Source: Membranipora membranacea (lineage: Eukaryota > Bryozoa > Gymnolaemata > Cheilostomatida > Membraniporidae). Taken from it: a DNA stretch of 64,000 nucleotides. Position numbers and translations under genes: made by a program. The notes under the pieces are model-generated. The model was given only the letters and a program-made list of their open reading frames with translations, searched no databases and was not told where the DNA came from. Below are positions 48,052 to 60,502 of the stretch, in pieces. The first letter of the stretch is position 1, and each line of letters begins with the position of its first letter. Location of the stretch: assembly GCA_914767715.1 (NCBI GenBank), contig OU612074.1:6463501-6527500 (forward strand). The letters are read 5' to 3'.

Positions 48052-49863
48052 TTACTTGTATGGAGTAATACTCTCCAGCAAATGAATAAGTCACTCATTC
48101 TCATGCTGCTAATTTTATACCGAATCTGCAGAACACACAAACAAATCTTTCAAAGCCTGTCATCAATGACATCAACCTTTTATGAGTGTCTTCTTTGCAG
48201 ACAGGAAATTAATCCTGTCAGCTAGTCATTATTAATTGATTGTACACACTTAATGGGGATGTCATTGGGTACAGCATGTGAAGATTGTAAAATTGTGTTA
48301 TCATCTCAGCACCCGCACCTTGTCACCAATCCATTGCATCTCAGTGTGCTCTGCGCAAGGAGAAGTAAGTGTCAAGGGTAAGACCTTTGTTTGATATATT
48401 TACACTGTAAAAACAAAGCATTCTTGCTTCGAAATTCTACCCTCCATATTCTATGATTGACGAATGTTTGGTTGATAATAAAAAACCAAAGCCAGCAACC
48501 AAGACAATTTGAAATGATTAAAGGGCGTCTGTAACAATAATTGAATTCCTCATTGGCGTTTATCCTTCACAAAAACAGTTTAGTTATTCGGTAGTGAATA
48601 AAGTCATCAAACAAAGATGTGGTTGGTTATATTTTATTGCTGCAGATTATGCTAGATAGTGTAACTCATCATTGCTCCAAACACCTGACATTCTTTGAGA
48701 GCTTTTATCCATTTTTTATTCAGTCTAAGATATTTGGTTTGGTTAACAGTCATCAAACAAGGATTTGGCTTATTATATCTATTTTATTGCAAAATAGTAA
48801 GGACAGATGTCATCCAACATGGAGCTTACATGGCTGGCATCCATTAAGCTATCAGCTTATTTATTGTTCTGCCAATTCTGCTTTCTTGCTTTTCAAGAAA
48901 ACCCAAACAGGTTTGTCAAGAGCCATCATCTGGTGACGAGAAACTTTATCTATAGGAGGTATAGATGAGTGTCCTCTCAGTATGCAGCACAGTTCATCTA
49001 AATTGTAACTTCATCTAAATAAGATATTGCAGACGCAATGTAGTGTTTACCAATATCAATTACCATGTCAAATGTATCATGACAACTTAAACTGCAACCA
49101 CTCCTTAGACTGACTGACTTTTTTCTAGAAAGACCTGCCAGAAGGCAAGAATATATTTGGTTTCGCCAGAGAAATAGATTAGAAACAAGGATTGTCTCGG
49201 TGGCCTCTTTTTGATCAAGCCATTAGGCCCACTAAGCTGTGCAATTAAGGTTGATGATGCCTTGTATCGAAGCCTTCATGCAGTAAGACCATTATACTCC
49301 GAGGTCTGAGGCACGACCACAATCACAAAGAAACTTTCCACCATTGCCATTGAAGGCATGATCAGACAGACAACTGTATTTTGGGCAACCCTGTCATAAA
49401 GATTGCTATATAACAGTGTTTACTGTGTAATGTGAATGAGTGTTATGCTCCTGCTTGTCAACCTAGACATGCAGGTTCTAACTAAGTTATTGCATGGTTG
49501 CGCTTTCTTTTAAACAGCTCTTGAGTTAAACAACATGGGATGAGTCAATCCACAGTTAGAGGTTTCCCTGGCTTTCTGGATTCTTTAGGCAACAGTTTGT
49601 GCTAGTACCATAGATGAGTGATCACTTTGATGAATGATAGTACTAACTATAACTGATAAATATGCTAATGCTGCTTTTTTACCAGCTTACTTTATATCAG
49701 AACCATTTGACATTCAATCTAGCTTATTTTGTGAACAAATCGATTCCAGATATTTCAGAATTTATCCCATCAGAGTAAACATTGAGTTTGTTGGGAAAAC
49801 TACCAAAAATAAAATAGTTTGCATCACAGCTATTTAGTCATTAGTTCACTTTTCCACATCCTA

Positions 49864-49975
49864 GGGAGTGGCTGTGGTGCAAAAGGGTACGCGCCTTTGG
49901 TCGAGAGGTCCCGTGTTTGATTGTTAGCGGATCATGGTAGTGTCAGGAAGGACATGCGACCTCAAATGCACCCGT
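49864..49975 (+). mobile_element. tRNA-derived SINE in the TTG-family array
   Basis: A polymerase III A-box-like segment (GTGCAAAAGGGTACGCGCC) near 49876 is followed by a degraded B box (GTGTTTGATTG) near 49914 and a GGACATGCGACC tail, after which the host repeat resumes. Confidence 0.6.
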
Positions 49976-50521
49976 GTCACAACAGTATACAATCTGCAGA
50001 CCCGTATTGATACAGAAATGAAACCGAGCAACATTAAGGTGCCTCATGGGAGTCACTACTTTTCACATCCTTATTCTGCAGATGTGAAATCTACTGCATG
50101 GAATTATTCCACAAAGAAGACAATGACCATTTAACCTGATGATAAAATGCACTTGATCATATCCTACAAAGGATAAAAATATCTGAATGTCTTCTTAAAC
50201 CTGCCAGTAATTTCTTCGATTCCAATCATATAATTTTGATATATGCCTACGAAGAATTACAAACCCTTGATCAAGATTGATGGTCTTCTTCCGTTATATT
50301 TAGGTAGCAAATCATTTTGTGGAGAATGAAAGAGATCAAAAGCAAAAGCCAAGGGTGGATTGAATTTGAACAAATTATTTATCCAATTGAAAGTCAACAA
50401 AAACGGTTTACAAATAATTGACAGGGGTTTTGGTAACCTGTGTGACCACATGTTAATCAAAATAATTATACAAAATGCAGCTCGAGCAGAAAACTCATAA
50501 TATGTACTTACCTATATATAC

Positions 50522-50605
50522 CTGAAAATCATAATCACAACAATTTTGGGTAAGGATTGATGCTGCGATTATTGAGAGAATAATTGCTTTGTGTTTAGTA
50601 GACAA
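50522..50605 (-). CDS. Signal-peptide-like exon, TTG-start family, copy 2
   Basis: This is the same exon as at 48051, in the second repeat unit. It is again TTG-initiated, with conservative changes (Arg to Lys, Val to Ile), and ends at an earlier CAG|GTATAT donor after 28 codons. The upstream TATAAAA is retained. The next-exon region is cut by a SINE near 49970, so this copy is probably dead. Confidence 0.35.
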
Positions 50606-52086
50606 TTACTTGTATGAATGAGTACTCTCCAACAAATGAAGAAGTCACTCATTCTCATGCTGCTAGTTTTATACCGAATCTGCAGAACACATAAACAAAT
50701 CTTTCAAAGCCTCGAATCGATTATATCAACCTTTTATGAGTGTCTTCTTGGCAGACAGGAATGTAATCCCGTCAGCTAGTCTTTATTAATTGATTGCACA
50801 CACTTAATGGGGATGTCATGGGGTCCAACATGGTAAGATTGTAATATTGTGATATCGGTTCAGCAGCCGCTACCCGTCAACAATCCATCTAATATCAGTG
50901 TGCTATGCGCAAGAAGAGGTAAGTGTCAAGGGTAAAACCCTTTTACACTGTAGAAACATAGTATTCTTGCTTTGAAACTCTACCCTCTATATTCTATGAT
51001 TGATAAATGTTTGGTTGATAATAAAATACCAAAACCAGCAGCCAAGACATTTTGAAACGATCAAAGGGTATCTGTGACATTAATTGAATTCCTCATCGTC
51101 TTTCATCCTTTTCAAAAACAGTTTAGATATTTGGTAGTGTATAATGTCGTCAAACAAAGATGTGTTTGGTTATATTTTATTGCTGCAGATTCTGCTAGAT
51201 AGTGTAACTCATCGTTGCTCCAAACACCTGACACTCTTTGAGAGCTTTTATCCATTTTTGATTCAGTCTAAGATATTTGGTTTGTCTAACAGTCATCAAA
51301 CAAGGATGTGGCTTGTTATATTTATTTCATTGCAAAATAGTATGGACAGATTTCATCAATCATGGACCTTACACGGATGGCATCCATTAAACTATCAGCT
51401 TATTTATTGTCCCTAGGCTGCCAATTCTGCTTTCTCACACTTTTTTCAATATCATTCATTATTTGAGACACATAATCTTGTTTACCTTAACACTTAGCTC
51501 CTGAATTTGCAGAAAAATGTTGCAATATGACCTCAAATGCACTTGTTTCACAACAGTATATATAATCTGCAGACCCGTAATGATACAGAAAAAAATTGAC
51601 CAAATAGGGTTGCGCCTTTGACAGGAGTTTCTACTTTTCACATCCCTATACTGCAGATTTGAAATCCCTATCATCATATTTTGTATTCCACAAAGAAGAC
51701 AATGACCATTAAACCTGATGATAAAATGCATTTGATCAAAGCCTACAAAGGATAAAAATATCTGAATGTCTGCTCAAACCTGCCAGAAATTTCCTCGATT
51801 CCATTCATATAATTTTGATATATGCCTAAGAAAAATTACAAATCCCTTGATCGTGATTAATGGTCTTCTTCTGTTATATTTAGGTAACAAATCATTATGT
51901 TGAGAATGAAAGAGATCAGAAACAAAATTCAAGAGTAGTTTGAATTTGAACAAATTAATTATCCAATTGAAAGTCAACAAAAACGGTTTACAAATAATTG
52001 ACAGGGGATTTAGTGAACTGTGTGACAACATGTTAATCACAATGATTATACAAAATGCAGCTTGAGCAGGAAACTCATATACTTAC

Positions 52087-52200
52087 TTCAGTTAGCTTAT
52101 GTTTGTTTGCACTGACCTTAAATCCATAATCACAACAACTTTGGGTAAGGATTGATGCTATGATTACTGAAAGAATAGATGCCCTGTGTTTAGAAGACAA
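52087..52200 (-). CDS. Signal-peptide-like exon, TTG-start family, copy 3
   Basis: The third copy is 38 codons, again TTG-initiated, with the GAA|GTAAGT donor kept. Here the possible second exon, from the CTGCAG acceptor near 51560 to an AAG|GTAAAC donor near 51490, stays open in phase (IIYTVVKQVHLRSYC). This makes it the most complete member. A TATAAAA lies just upstream near 52268. Later exons and function are unknown. Confidence 0.4.
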
Positions 52201-53060
52201 TTACTTGTATGGAGTAATACTCTCCAACAAATGAATAAGTCACTCATTCTCATGCTGCTAGTTTTATACAGAATCTGCAGAACACACAAACGAATCTTTC
52301 AAAGCCTGTCATCAATGACATCAACCTTTTATGAGTGTCTTCTTTGCAGACAGGAAATTAATCCTGTCAGCTAGTCTTTATTAATTGATTGTACACACTT
52401 AATGGGGATGTCATTGGGTACAACATGTGAAGATTGTAAAATTGTGTTATCATCTCAGCACCCGCACCTTGTCACCAATCCATTGCATCTCAGTGTGCTC
52501 TGCGCAAGGAGAAGTAAGTGTCAAGGGTAAGAACTTTGTTTGATATATTTACACTGTAAAAACAAAGCATTCTTGCTTTGAAATTCTACCCTCTATATTC
52601 TATGATTGACGAATGTTTGGTTAATAATGAAAAACCAAAGCCAGCAACCAAGACAATTTGAAATGATTAAAGGGCGTCTGTAACAATAATTGAATTCCTC
52701 ATTTGCTTTTATCCTTCACAAAAACAGTTTAGTTATTTGGTAGTAAATAAAGTCGTCAAACACTGTTGTGTTTGGTTATATTATATTGCTTCAGATTCTA
52801 CTAGATAACTCACCATTGCTCCAAACACCTGCCATTCTTTGAGAGCTTTTATCCATTTTTGATTTTTTTTTACTGATGATTTTAGCTGATATAAAATGTA
52901 GCATGTGTGTTGGTAAACAAGTCATCCCCTCTAGAGTAATAGAACTCAAGTTACACTCTTTATTACTGGCTGCTTACAATCCCTTTATTCTTACTAAGGG
53001 GCATAGGGAGATTTTTATACCGCAAAATCAGTCTTTATGTAATGATGTTGTGTATCAGGT

Positions 53061-55019
53061 TATCTAGCTGTCTATGAGGGTGTTACTGTCTCTCAAGTTA
53101 CTCCATTTAACAATGATGAGCTGGACTTCAGACTGGCTATAGATATGGCTAATGATATTGAACTTTATTGCACAGTACTTTTTCATGTGTGAACACAGTT
53201 TTGAAAACTTTCAGTTATTTGCAGCTATCGACCAAACTCTCAAGAAGTGAGAGAAAAGGTAGGACAATTAGATGCGGATATCGGATATCTACTTAAGAAG
53301 CTGGGAGCTGCCGGGATATCTGATGACATCCACATTATCATCACATCTGATCACAGTGAGCTTTTTTTTCAAATCACTGACACTCAAGTATTAGATCCTT
53401 TTTAAGATGGAAAGCAGTATTTTACAATGTTTCAAAGATAGAGCAATAACCTCTGAAAATGTTGTGCTATAATTTACCTGTCCAAACTTCATAACAAATA
53501 ATTTGAAATTTATCTAGATGCAAACAGGGCCTCAGAGCTTATCTTTTGCAGGATTCTTGATTGTGTTTTACAATTAAGTGGTCACCAAAAGGTCCCTTTC
53601 TTATGCAGCTACTCTTTTACTGGTAGAAAGCGGTGGTTCACTTTGAATTGAAAATGGTTTCTCACTCTGATTATGGAGTTTCAGTCTGAGTCACCTTAAC
53701 CTTTTCAGGCATGACGGATATATCTGATGAGAGAACTATTGATATGAGTATATAAACCTAGAAGAGTTAGTGGAATGGTCTTCTTTTGGATCAACCGGAC
53801 TCATTGTACCGAAGCGGGGAAAGTTCCAACAGGTAAACGATTAACGGTTAACGATAAACTTTATTATGGAAAGATTTGAGTGTGTACTGCTGTGCTTGCC
53901 TTGGAAGAGGTCTGGCAATATGAACCTCATTGATGCAATATTTTTGAGCAAATCATTGTTATTCAAGTTAGTGTTTAATACAGTTTTAAAGACCGCAAAG
54001 CATTTTAAAGTGGCTAGCTATGGGAGTTATTTCCTCCTAATTTATTAGAAGACAACTCCCATCATAATACACAATTTCGAGAGGGAAAGTAAGTGACTGA
54101 AAGTGAGTGATTGGTTTTAATTCAATGTCTGTCATACACTACAAAAGCAACTGTTTTGCAAGTGTCTCACATGTTTCAGGGGGTTAGATCCTTTTTAATT
54201 AGCAGGTGTTTAACTTGCTGAATGGAGTGACTGAGCACTTTACAGTCTACGCGAAGGAAGATATACCTGACATCCTACGCTATAAGGGTAACGACAGAAT
54301 ACCAGATATAGTCATTGTGGTCGAGCAAGGATGGATTCTGAAATCGGTGAGTGACCTCAAACCAGATGCCCATTGTCACATATCAGCATTTCACTTGTGC
54401 AAGGCTAAGTTGTTTGGTTTAAAGAACCTCTTCACTTTGCTGACTTCTATATGTGATGCATGATGTGCATCTTGTCATATGAGGTAGCTTAGTTGGTTAG
54501 AGCGTCATAGGAATTCCCTGGGAATTCCCTCTGGATTCTTTATGGATTCCGTAGAAATATTTAGGTTTTTGTTGCATTGTTAGAATTTATTCCAATAGCA
54601 AGACACAGCACCTGATTTCTCAACAATAATTTGTTTTCGTTCACATAATACAGAGTGACTTTGAGCTAAGCACTGTTGGCCAACACGGATATGATAACAA
54701 AGAAGATGATATGAAAGCAACTATGATTGCATATGGTCCTTACTTCAAACAAGGATATAAGCAGCCTGCTATGAACAACGTGGACCTCCACCCACTAATA
54801 TGCCAGCTTCTTGGGCTAAAAACTTGTCATGGCAGCAGTGGATCGTTAAGAAATACAAGAAGGATGGTAAACTGGTCAGCAATAAAGCGGGATCGCCGCC
54901 AAGGTATGCCGGAGAAAGGTCGCCAGTTGGCTGAGAACATATGGAGAAGAGTTGTAAGAAAGCCTGCAGTATACTGGTACAGACAAGCAAGACAAGCCTG
55001 GGTAGCAGCGGGCAAATAG
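53061..55019 (+). pseudogene. ENPP pseudogene, 5'-truncated copy of exons 5-9
   Basis: Five exon-like blocks match exons 5 to 9 of the intact ENPP gene in order: about 53061-53200, 53225-53355, 53709-53832, 54206-54346 and 54654-55019. The exon-5 copy keeps YEGVTVSQVTPF but has an internal deletion and lacks the zinc-binding DHPDKEGH segment. The exon-6 copy has YRP for FGP and its donor change turns DHG into DHS. The exon-7 copy is frameshifted after IDMS and meets stops, while the shifted frame reads LEELVEWSS. The exon-8 copy is intact, has the same 141-base length and retains its donor. The exon-9 copy keeps QHGYDNKEDDMKA but ends in a basic soluble tail instead of a hydrophobic one. Exons 1-4, with the nucleophile threonine, are not found upstream. 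The copy cannot make an active enzyme. Confidence 0.88.
54481..54510 (+). mobile_element. Truncated tRNA/SINE head (A box only)
   Basis: TAGCTTAGTTGGTTAGAGCG is a textbook tRNA D-arm/A-box sequence, but no B box or acceptor stem follows. It sits in the last intron of the ENPP pseudogene. Confidence 0.55.
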
Positions 55020-58000
55020 TTACGTAACAGAAATAATAAATTCCTATATTGTTATGGTAGTTAAACTTAAAGTCACATCAAAGCCTGAGGCACTATGGTC
55101 GATTTCATTAAAGGGCATCCAGGGTGTGCAGCAATGCATAAATGGGTAGTAAAGAATGTGCAATGCAGCATCAGCTTTGTGCATGACACCATGCAAAAAC
55201 TCAAATTGGTTGCTGAATTTTATCTGAGTTACACTTCTTTTCAGGGGAGGCTCAAAGACATTGCTGTAATAATGATAGAACACAGGCTAAATATAACAGG
55301 AACAAGAAACTGCTCTGTGTTGTTCCATATTAGTTGAGTTTGAGCAGCAGTTTTGTTCGAAAGCTTGGTTGCCCTTTAAGACATTGTTATGTATGCCATC
55401 ATTAATTTGAGTTTTGCAAATAAGCAATACCATATTGCAAGACATGGTGGTATCCGCGATCGTGGAGTGAAGTAGAGTGTTAGCATACACAGACAAGACA
55501 AATACAGTAATTCATCTTTTCCTTATTTTTCTCACATATATCAGCCAGCCACAGCAACGGTGAGGGGCAATTTTTTTTATCCACTAATCTTAAGTGCAGT
55601 ACTCCTTCCCATTATTTTGTAAAATAAATCTCTTTGTTTCCTAATCCGAGCTCTCCTCGAACCCACATACAGTGTTTTGATTTTGGTAAAGTGTCAAAGG
55701 ATGTTTTTTGTTGCTATCAGCAAGTGCATCGTCACGCAGGTTTTTCAAACAACACAGATCCTGGCATATGTGTTATCCAGACTTTGCTACAATTCAGGAC
55801 AATTATTTGGATAAATATATAATTATCTTGAAGGAAAACTCATGGTAACAGTTTTTAGATAATCAATTCAAATGATATGTCTATTAGTTTGATGATCAAC
55901 ACAATTAATATTAATAAAAAAACAATGGCATCAAACTTTCTACTAATATTGCATTGAAAATCACTGAAATTCTGTCCCCACTTGCTGGCACTTTGGCATT
56001 CTATAAACAAGATAAAACATGATTAGTGATCATACATTCTTTAGGTCTGCGTCTTCCTAACGATGGGAATTATCCCCTCTAGAGTGCATTTGCTCAGATT
56101 TATGGTAGTCAAGTCGCCACTTTCACTTTCACCCTCCAATGTCAGAGGCGGAGATGGGAACATTTAACTGAGAACTGGGAATGCAAACACACAGTGGACC
56201 TATTCATGTATTCTAGTCCCATTCTACAAATACCTGGCTAGAAGATTGGCATGCCAGTACTGAATCAAGAATGTTCGCAGCTGACACGAATTGAACTTGG
56301 ACCTCTCAGATCAGCAGTATGCATCCCTAACCATTGGATGTCTCCTGACTACTATAATACATGCTATCAGAAAACATTCCTTCACTCTTACCCAATTCCA
56401 AGGGTCTGTTTAGCTTTTTTTGTTGAAGTTTTTTGACAGGTCATGTTGCTGCCAGGGGAAGGATCTTCCTATTTGACTTGTTTGAGCCAAAATAACTTAC
56501 TGATTTGTAGGCAGGCTGTGAATCTTATTTGTTTTTCATACACAACTTTCCTTCCACTGATACCTCAAGTCTCAGGATCCGGACGTAGTACCAATCTTTT
56601 AAACCATAATTCAAAATCCCAAGTTTGTTCCTAAGTCATAAAAAACTCACGACTCCTAGCCAAAATCTGGCAAAGAGATATTCAGATATGCTTAGGAGAC
56701 TAGATACTTGGGAATCAAAAGCCTTTTTGGAATTTTATCCTAAAGGAGAGGAAAGAGGGATTGGAGCTTACACATGGATAAGTGTGTTCAACGATTGGTT
56801 TTTTTATTCAAAAACTCAAGTGTTTCATTCACTGTTGTTCTCTGCGAACTGTTTATTTGGGGAAAAATATGACATCTGGTGATAAAGCCAGAGTTACGTG
56901 CCTCATCACCTTTCACAAATCACAGACCAATCAGGGTTGTCAGTATTGACTTACGGCTTTCTGGGAGAGGAGGCACTAGAGAGCTGATGGTGGAAACCCT
57001 CACGAAAAGGCAATAGTTATGTTGCACAGTCTGACAAGTCATATGTGAACAGGCAGAAACATGATTGTGTAAGCGTATTACAACATTTTGATCAAATCTG
57101 TAAAAGTATTGGTTTATGTGGCCTACATGTTGGATTATGTTGAAAATGTGGATTATGTTGTGAAAATATCTAGTTGCAAACAGCATTTTTATTGCATATT
57201 TCCTTGGACAATGAGCATCATATTGTACAAAATAATCACGAAGATACAATGAGGCTTAGCACACTTATTTGGAAACTGCAGTAGCTTTTCTTAGGTTCAC
57301 TTGATTGACATTCAGTGATCACCTGACTGATGTTTATTGCTAATCATTCTCATATCCTTATTCCCATCCTCTTTAATTGGAATAAATTTGATTAATCACT
57401 TATCTTTCTACCTGATAAAGATTTGACGGTCACCATAGGACATGAATAAATTTACAGCTGCTCTAAACACACTTTTATGAATCATTGTGTTTGTTCGGTT
57501 TTGGCACTATGTACCGTGTAAATAGGCAGATTTAAGAAAACCAATTGGGAATGGAAAATAAATTCCTCCAACAGGTAGAGAAACAATGGTATTACCTGCT
57601 TTCTCTGTGTCTATATTTTCCATTAAAAGCAACCAAGTTCCCTGACAAATATTCAAGCATCAGCAAGTGCTGCCTTGAAATTTATGGTAACCTGTCCAAA
57701 TCTAGTGCCAATGAATTCTTCAGACAGACAATGGATTGAATTATCCAGTATGACATGTCAGCTGACTGACGTTGGAAAGTTAGGTATGATCTCAGATGTT
57801 GCAGACAGAATATAGCGCTGTAGGTTTGGCTGGTTTAAGAGGCTATTCGAACGTTGCTTTAACCGCATATCAAGTCATTCGCTAAATCTTATCGTGCATC
57901 CATACCCATTGACTACAAAGCACAACGAACCACCCAGAAAAAGCCTCCATTATCATATTCCAGCAACGTAATTGTAATGGCTCAGTGATTTGGAGGAAGA

Positions 58001-58487
58001 TTTCGATCTGAACTGATTTATTTCAGCATTTATTTTGATAATGAACTTTGGTATAACGTTTCAAGATACAAATTGTATCTTGTTTTGATTATGTCTGTAA
58101 AAATTTTACCAATAAGCCCACCGTACAAGGATATGAATAAACAATAACGCTAAATAATATCCGAGGAATTAAAACAATCAATCCGTAATAAGGCAATAAA
58201 TCTGCTTATGAGATCTTTTGAAATTGAAACCTATTACACTTTTTAGGTTTGAGGAAATTGCCAATTTAGGAATTTTTATTGCATGTGTGCCTGTTGACAA
58301 CTATCGATAAAAAGTCTAGGCTCTTGGTTCTGAGTCGTGATTGAATCAAGTTACTAAATTTACAATTTATGTTTTGGGTTTCCTGGTTGGTACTTGGATC
58401 GGTGTCAAGAAGAGTCAAATCAAGATGGTGTCGGATTAAGCATGTGTCACAGGGTGACCAAATAACATTGATATATCCAGGTAATTG
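55020..58487. other. No gene supported
   Basis: About 3.5 kb of mostly unique A-T-rich DNA downstream of the ENPP pseudogene. Scattered frames have no domains, TATA-signal pairs or convincing splice sites. Confidence 0.35.
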
Positions 58488-59236
58488 TGAGGGATTAAAC
58501 ATGGGCCCCGGGACTTACATGTCTTTACTTTGCAAATGTCCACTATCAACCACCCAAAAAACACCAAACAGGGTAAGACACAAAAAAAATATTTGTTACA
58601 ACCTACCTTGAAATCTCTCACACTAACTCAGCCCTCCTTCCTCTTTCATTTGCCTCAGGTTTGAAGTTTCTAGCACAAACAGAGCTGACTTTATGGACCA
58701 GAGAAAAAAATTCATGGCACAAAATTCGCAAAATCTGAGTAGGCTGAAATAGCTGCATGACTATTGACATCCCCACATGATTATTGTACTTTTTTTTTTA
58801 TTTCACTAAATTGGTTCTTTTTACACTCATATATGAGTTCTAAATTATATTCATTAATTTTTAAGCTTCTAATAAACTATGAGAAATCATTTATGAGTGT
58901 AAAAAGAACCAATTTAGTGAAATAAAAAAAAAGGTACAATCATCATGTGGGGATGTCAATAGTCATGCAGCCATTTCAGCCTACTCAGATTTTGTGAATT
59001 TTGTGCCATGATTTTTTTTCCCTGGTCCATAAAGTCAGCTCTGTTTGTGCTAGAAACTTCAAACCTGAGGCAAATGAAAGAGGAAGGAGGGCTGAGTTAG
59101 TGTGAGAGATTTCAAGGTAGGTTGTAAGAAATTTTTTTTTTTGTGTCTTACCCTGTTTGGTGTTTTTTGGGTGGTTGATAGTGGACATTGGCAAAGTAAA
59201 GACATGAAAGTCCCAGGGGCCCATGGGATTAAAACC
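58488..59236. mobile_element. Foldback element with about 345-bp arms
   Basis: 58488-58835 and about 58890-59236 are reverse complements around a spacer of about 55 bases. Markers are 'aaattggttctttttacact' near 58808 with its complement near 58898, and 'gtccactatcaaccaccc' near 58538 with its complement near 59170. It has no coding content. Confidence 0.82.
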
Positions 59237-60130
59237 TTATATCTTCGATAGTTTATGGCTGCACCATAAAACCCTCAAAGCCATTAAAAATTTGAAAGTC
59301 ACTGGTCTTTGTACCAAGTGGCTTGATGAAGATAAAACAGAAAATTCTTAGTAACAGAGAAAAGATTAAATCCATTTCCATGTAATGTTCTAATGAGTGG
59401 AATAACACAGTTGGGAATAAAAAAAACAGGTTACTGTGAGACAAAGAAACTGCTGTCCCAGTTTCAAATTTGTCATAGATTAGCCATTCCTGTGTAAGAG
59501 GATGATGTTTCTTTCCACTCTGCAAAGATGTCAGTCAGAGGTCTAAGTGGACTTTTCTCTTTGTGAGTGCTCTACACTCTGGGTTGAAAATCGTTTTGAG
59601 AATGTTTTGCAATTTCTAGAGCAAATTATGCAGAAATATGTATTTGTAATAGTGTGATTGATATCTGGTCCAAAGAAACAACTCCACACTGTTTTTGAAC
59701 AGAATCCAGTGGGAACTGTGTTCCAAAAGTTCCCCCTCCATATTTCTTTACGGGAACTCAGTTCCAACCAGTTCCCACTCAATAAGAACACTGCGTCAGG
59801 CAACCCTTCATTATTTGCACCACATATCGGTTGATGTTTCCTATTCCAATCAACCTCCACTATCAGGCTGGATATTGATTCCTAAAAATTGTGATGTTGT
59901 CATCACCATATTTGGACGGGAGTAATAAATGTCTGTTATGAAGGTACCCACACAAGATTAAACACACATTTAGATTCATTAAGTGCCATCACGAATCCAA
60001 AACCATGATTAGTTAATTGTACATGCGCCAGTCATCACCTATCACGACAAGATCCAAAACTTCTCTGTGTCTTTATGGTTGAACTGTGATTAAACTTATA
60101 AATCAATCAATTGTTAGGAACCCGTGCTAT
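59237..60130. other. No gene seen
   Basis: It contains a cluster of short inverted GGGAACTG/GTTCC motifs at about 59708-59790 and otherwise unique sequence up to the 66-residue peptide promoter. Confidence 0.4.
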
Positions 60131-60137
60131 TATAAAT
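60131..60137 (+). promoter_or_regulatory. TATA box of the 66-residue peptide gene
   Basis: TATAAAT stands 100 bases before the ATG at 60231, putting transcription start near 60160 and giving a 5' leader of about 70 bases. Confidence 0.6.
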
Positions 60138-60230
60138 CCAAGGTGTACCAAACAGACTTCACCATTTATCAACAAGCTAGTGTATCAACAAGAACTGTTG
60201 GTCCGCTTGTTATTTTAAGTTGCTCACAAA

Positions 60231-60431
60231 ATGATCTCTAAAGCTTACTTAATCTGCCTGCTGGTCAGTGCAGCTCTGTTTGTGGAGTTAGCGGAATCCA
60301 GACCCATCAGAGGGGAGAGAGCACAAGGCCAAGCACGGGCGCCAGGTCAACGGAGATGGCAGCGACCGTGCCATGACACTAGCTACACAGTTTATATTGC
60401 CTTTAGCGCCAATTGTTTTTTCACAGTTTGA
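60231..60431 (+). CDS. Short secreted peptide precursor, single exon, 66 residues
   Basis: An ATG in a favourable context (ACAAAATGA) opens a 66-codon frame. MISKAYLICLLVSAALFVEL is a strong signal peptide, with likely cleavage after AES at residue 23. The rest is basic: RPIRGERAQGQARAPGQRRW, a possible dibasic site at Arg41-Arg42, then a tail with two cysteines spaced C-x14-C (Cys47, Cys62) around alternating Tyr, Val and Ile, which would suit a one-disulfide hairpin. This plan (signal, basic spacer, convertase site, cyclic C-terminal peptide) is that of antimicrobial or neuropeptide precursors. No known family is recognised. No intron is needed: TATA box, start, stop and AATAAA all fall within 370 bases. 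Confidence 0.75.
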   Translation: MISKAYLICLLVSAALFVELAESRPIRGERAQGQARAPGQRRWQRPCHDTSYTVYIAFSANCFFTV

Positions 60432-60496
60432 TTTTATTCACAAAGTCTGAATAGATATGAAAATACATAATCAATGTCGATATGTGTTTTGCCTTG

Positions 60497-60502
60497 AATA
60501 AA
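60497..60502 (+). terminator. Polyadenylation signal AATAAA of the 66-residue peptide gene
   Basis: AATAAA lies 66 bases after the stop codon of the 66-residue peptide frame. Confidence 0.6.

Larger units (their letters stand above)
46957..52870. repeat. Tandem array carrying the TTG-start signal exons
   Basis: Related segments recur with the marker 'cagtgtgctctgcgcaagg' (or close variants) near 46995, 48350, 50900 and 52495. Units are about 1.34, 2.56 and 1.59 kb plus a truncated fourth. Each full unit contains the TATA and signal-like exon on the minus strand and a shared stretch ending in 'gccaattctgctttct'. Unit 2 is longer because of a unique stretch at about 48940-49860 and a SINE. Confidence 0.75.
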
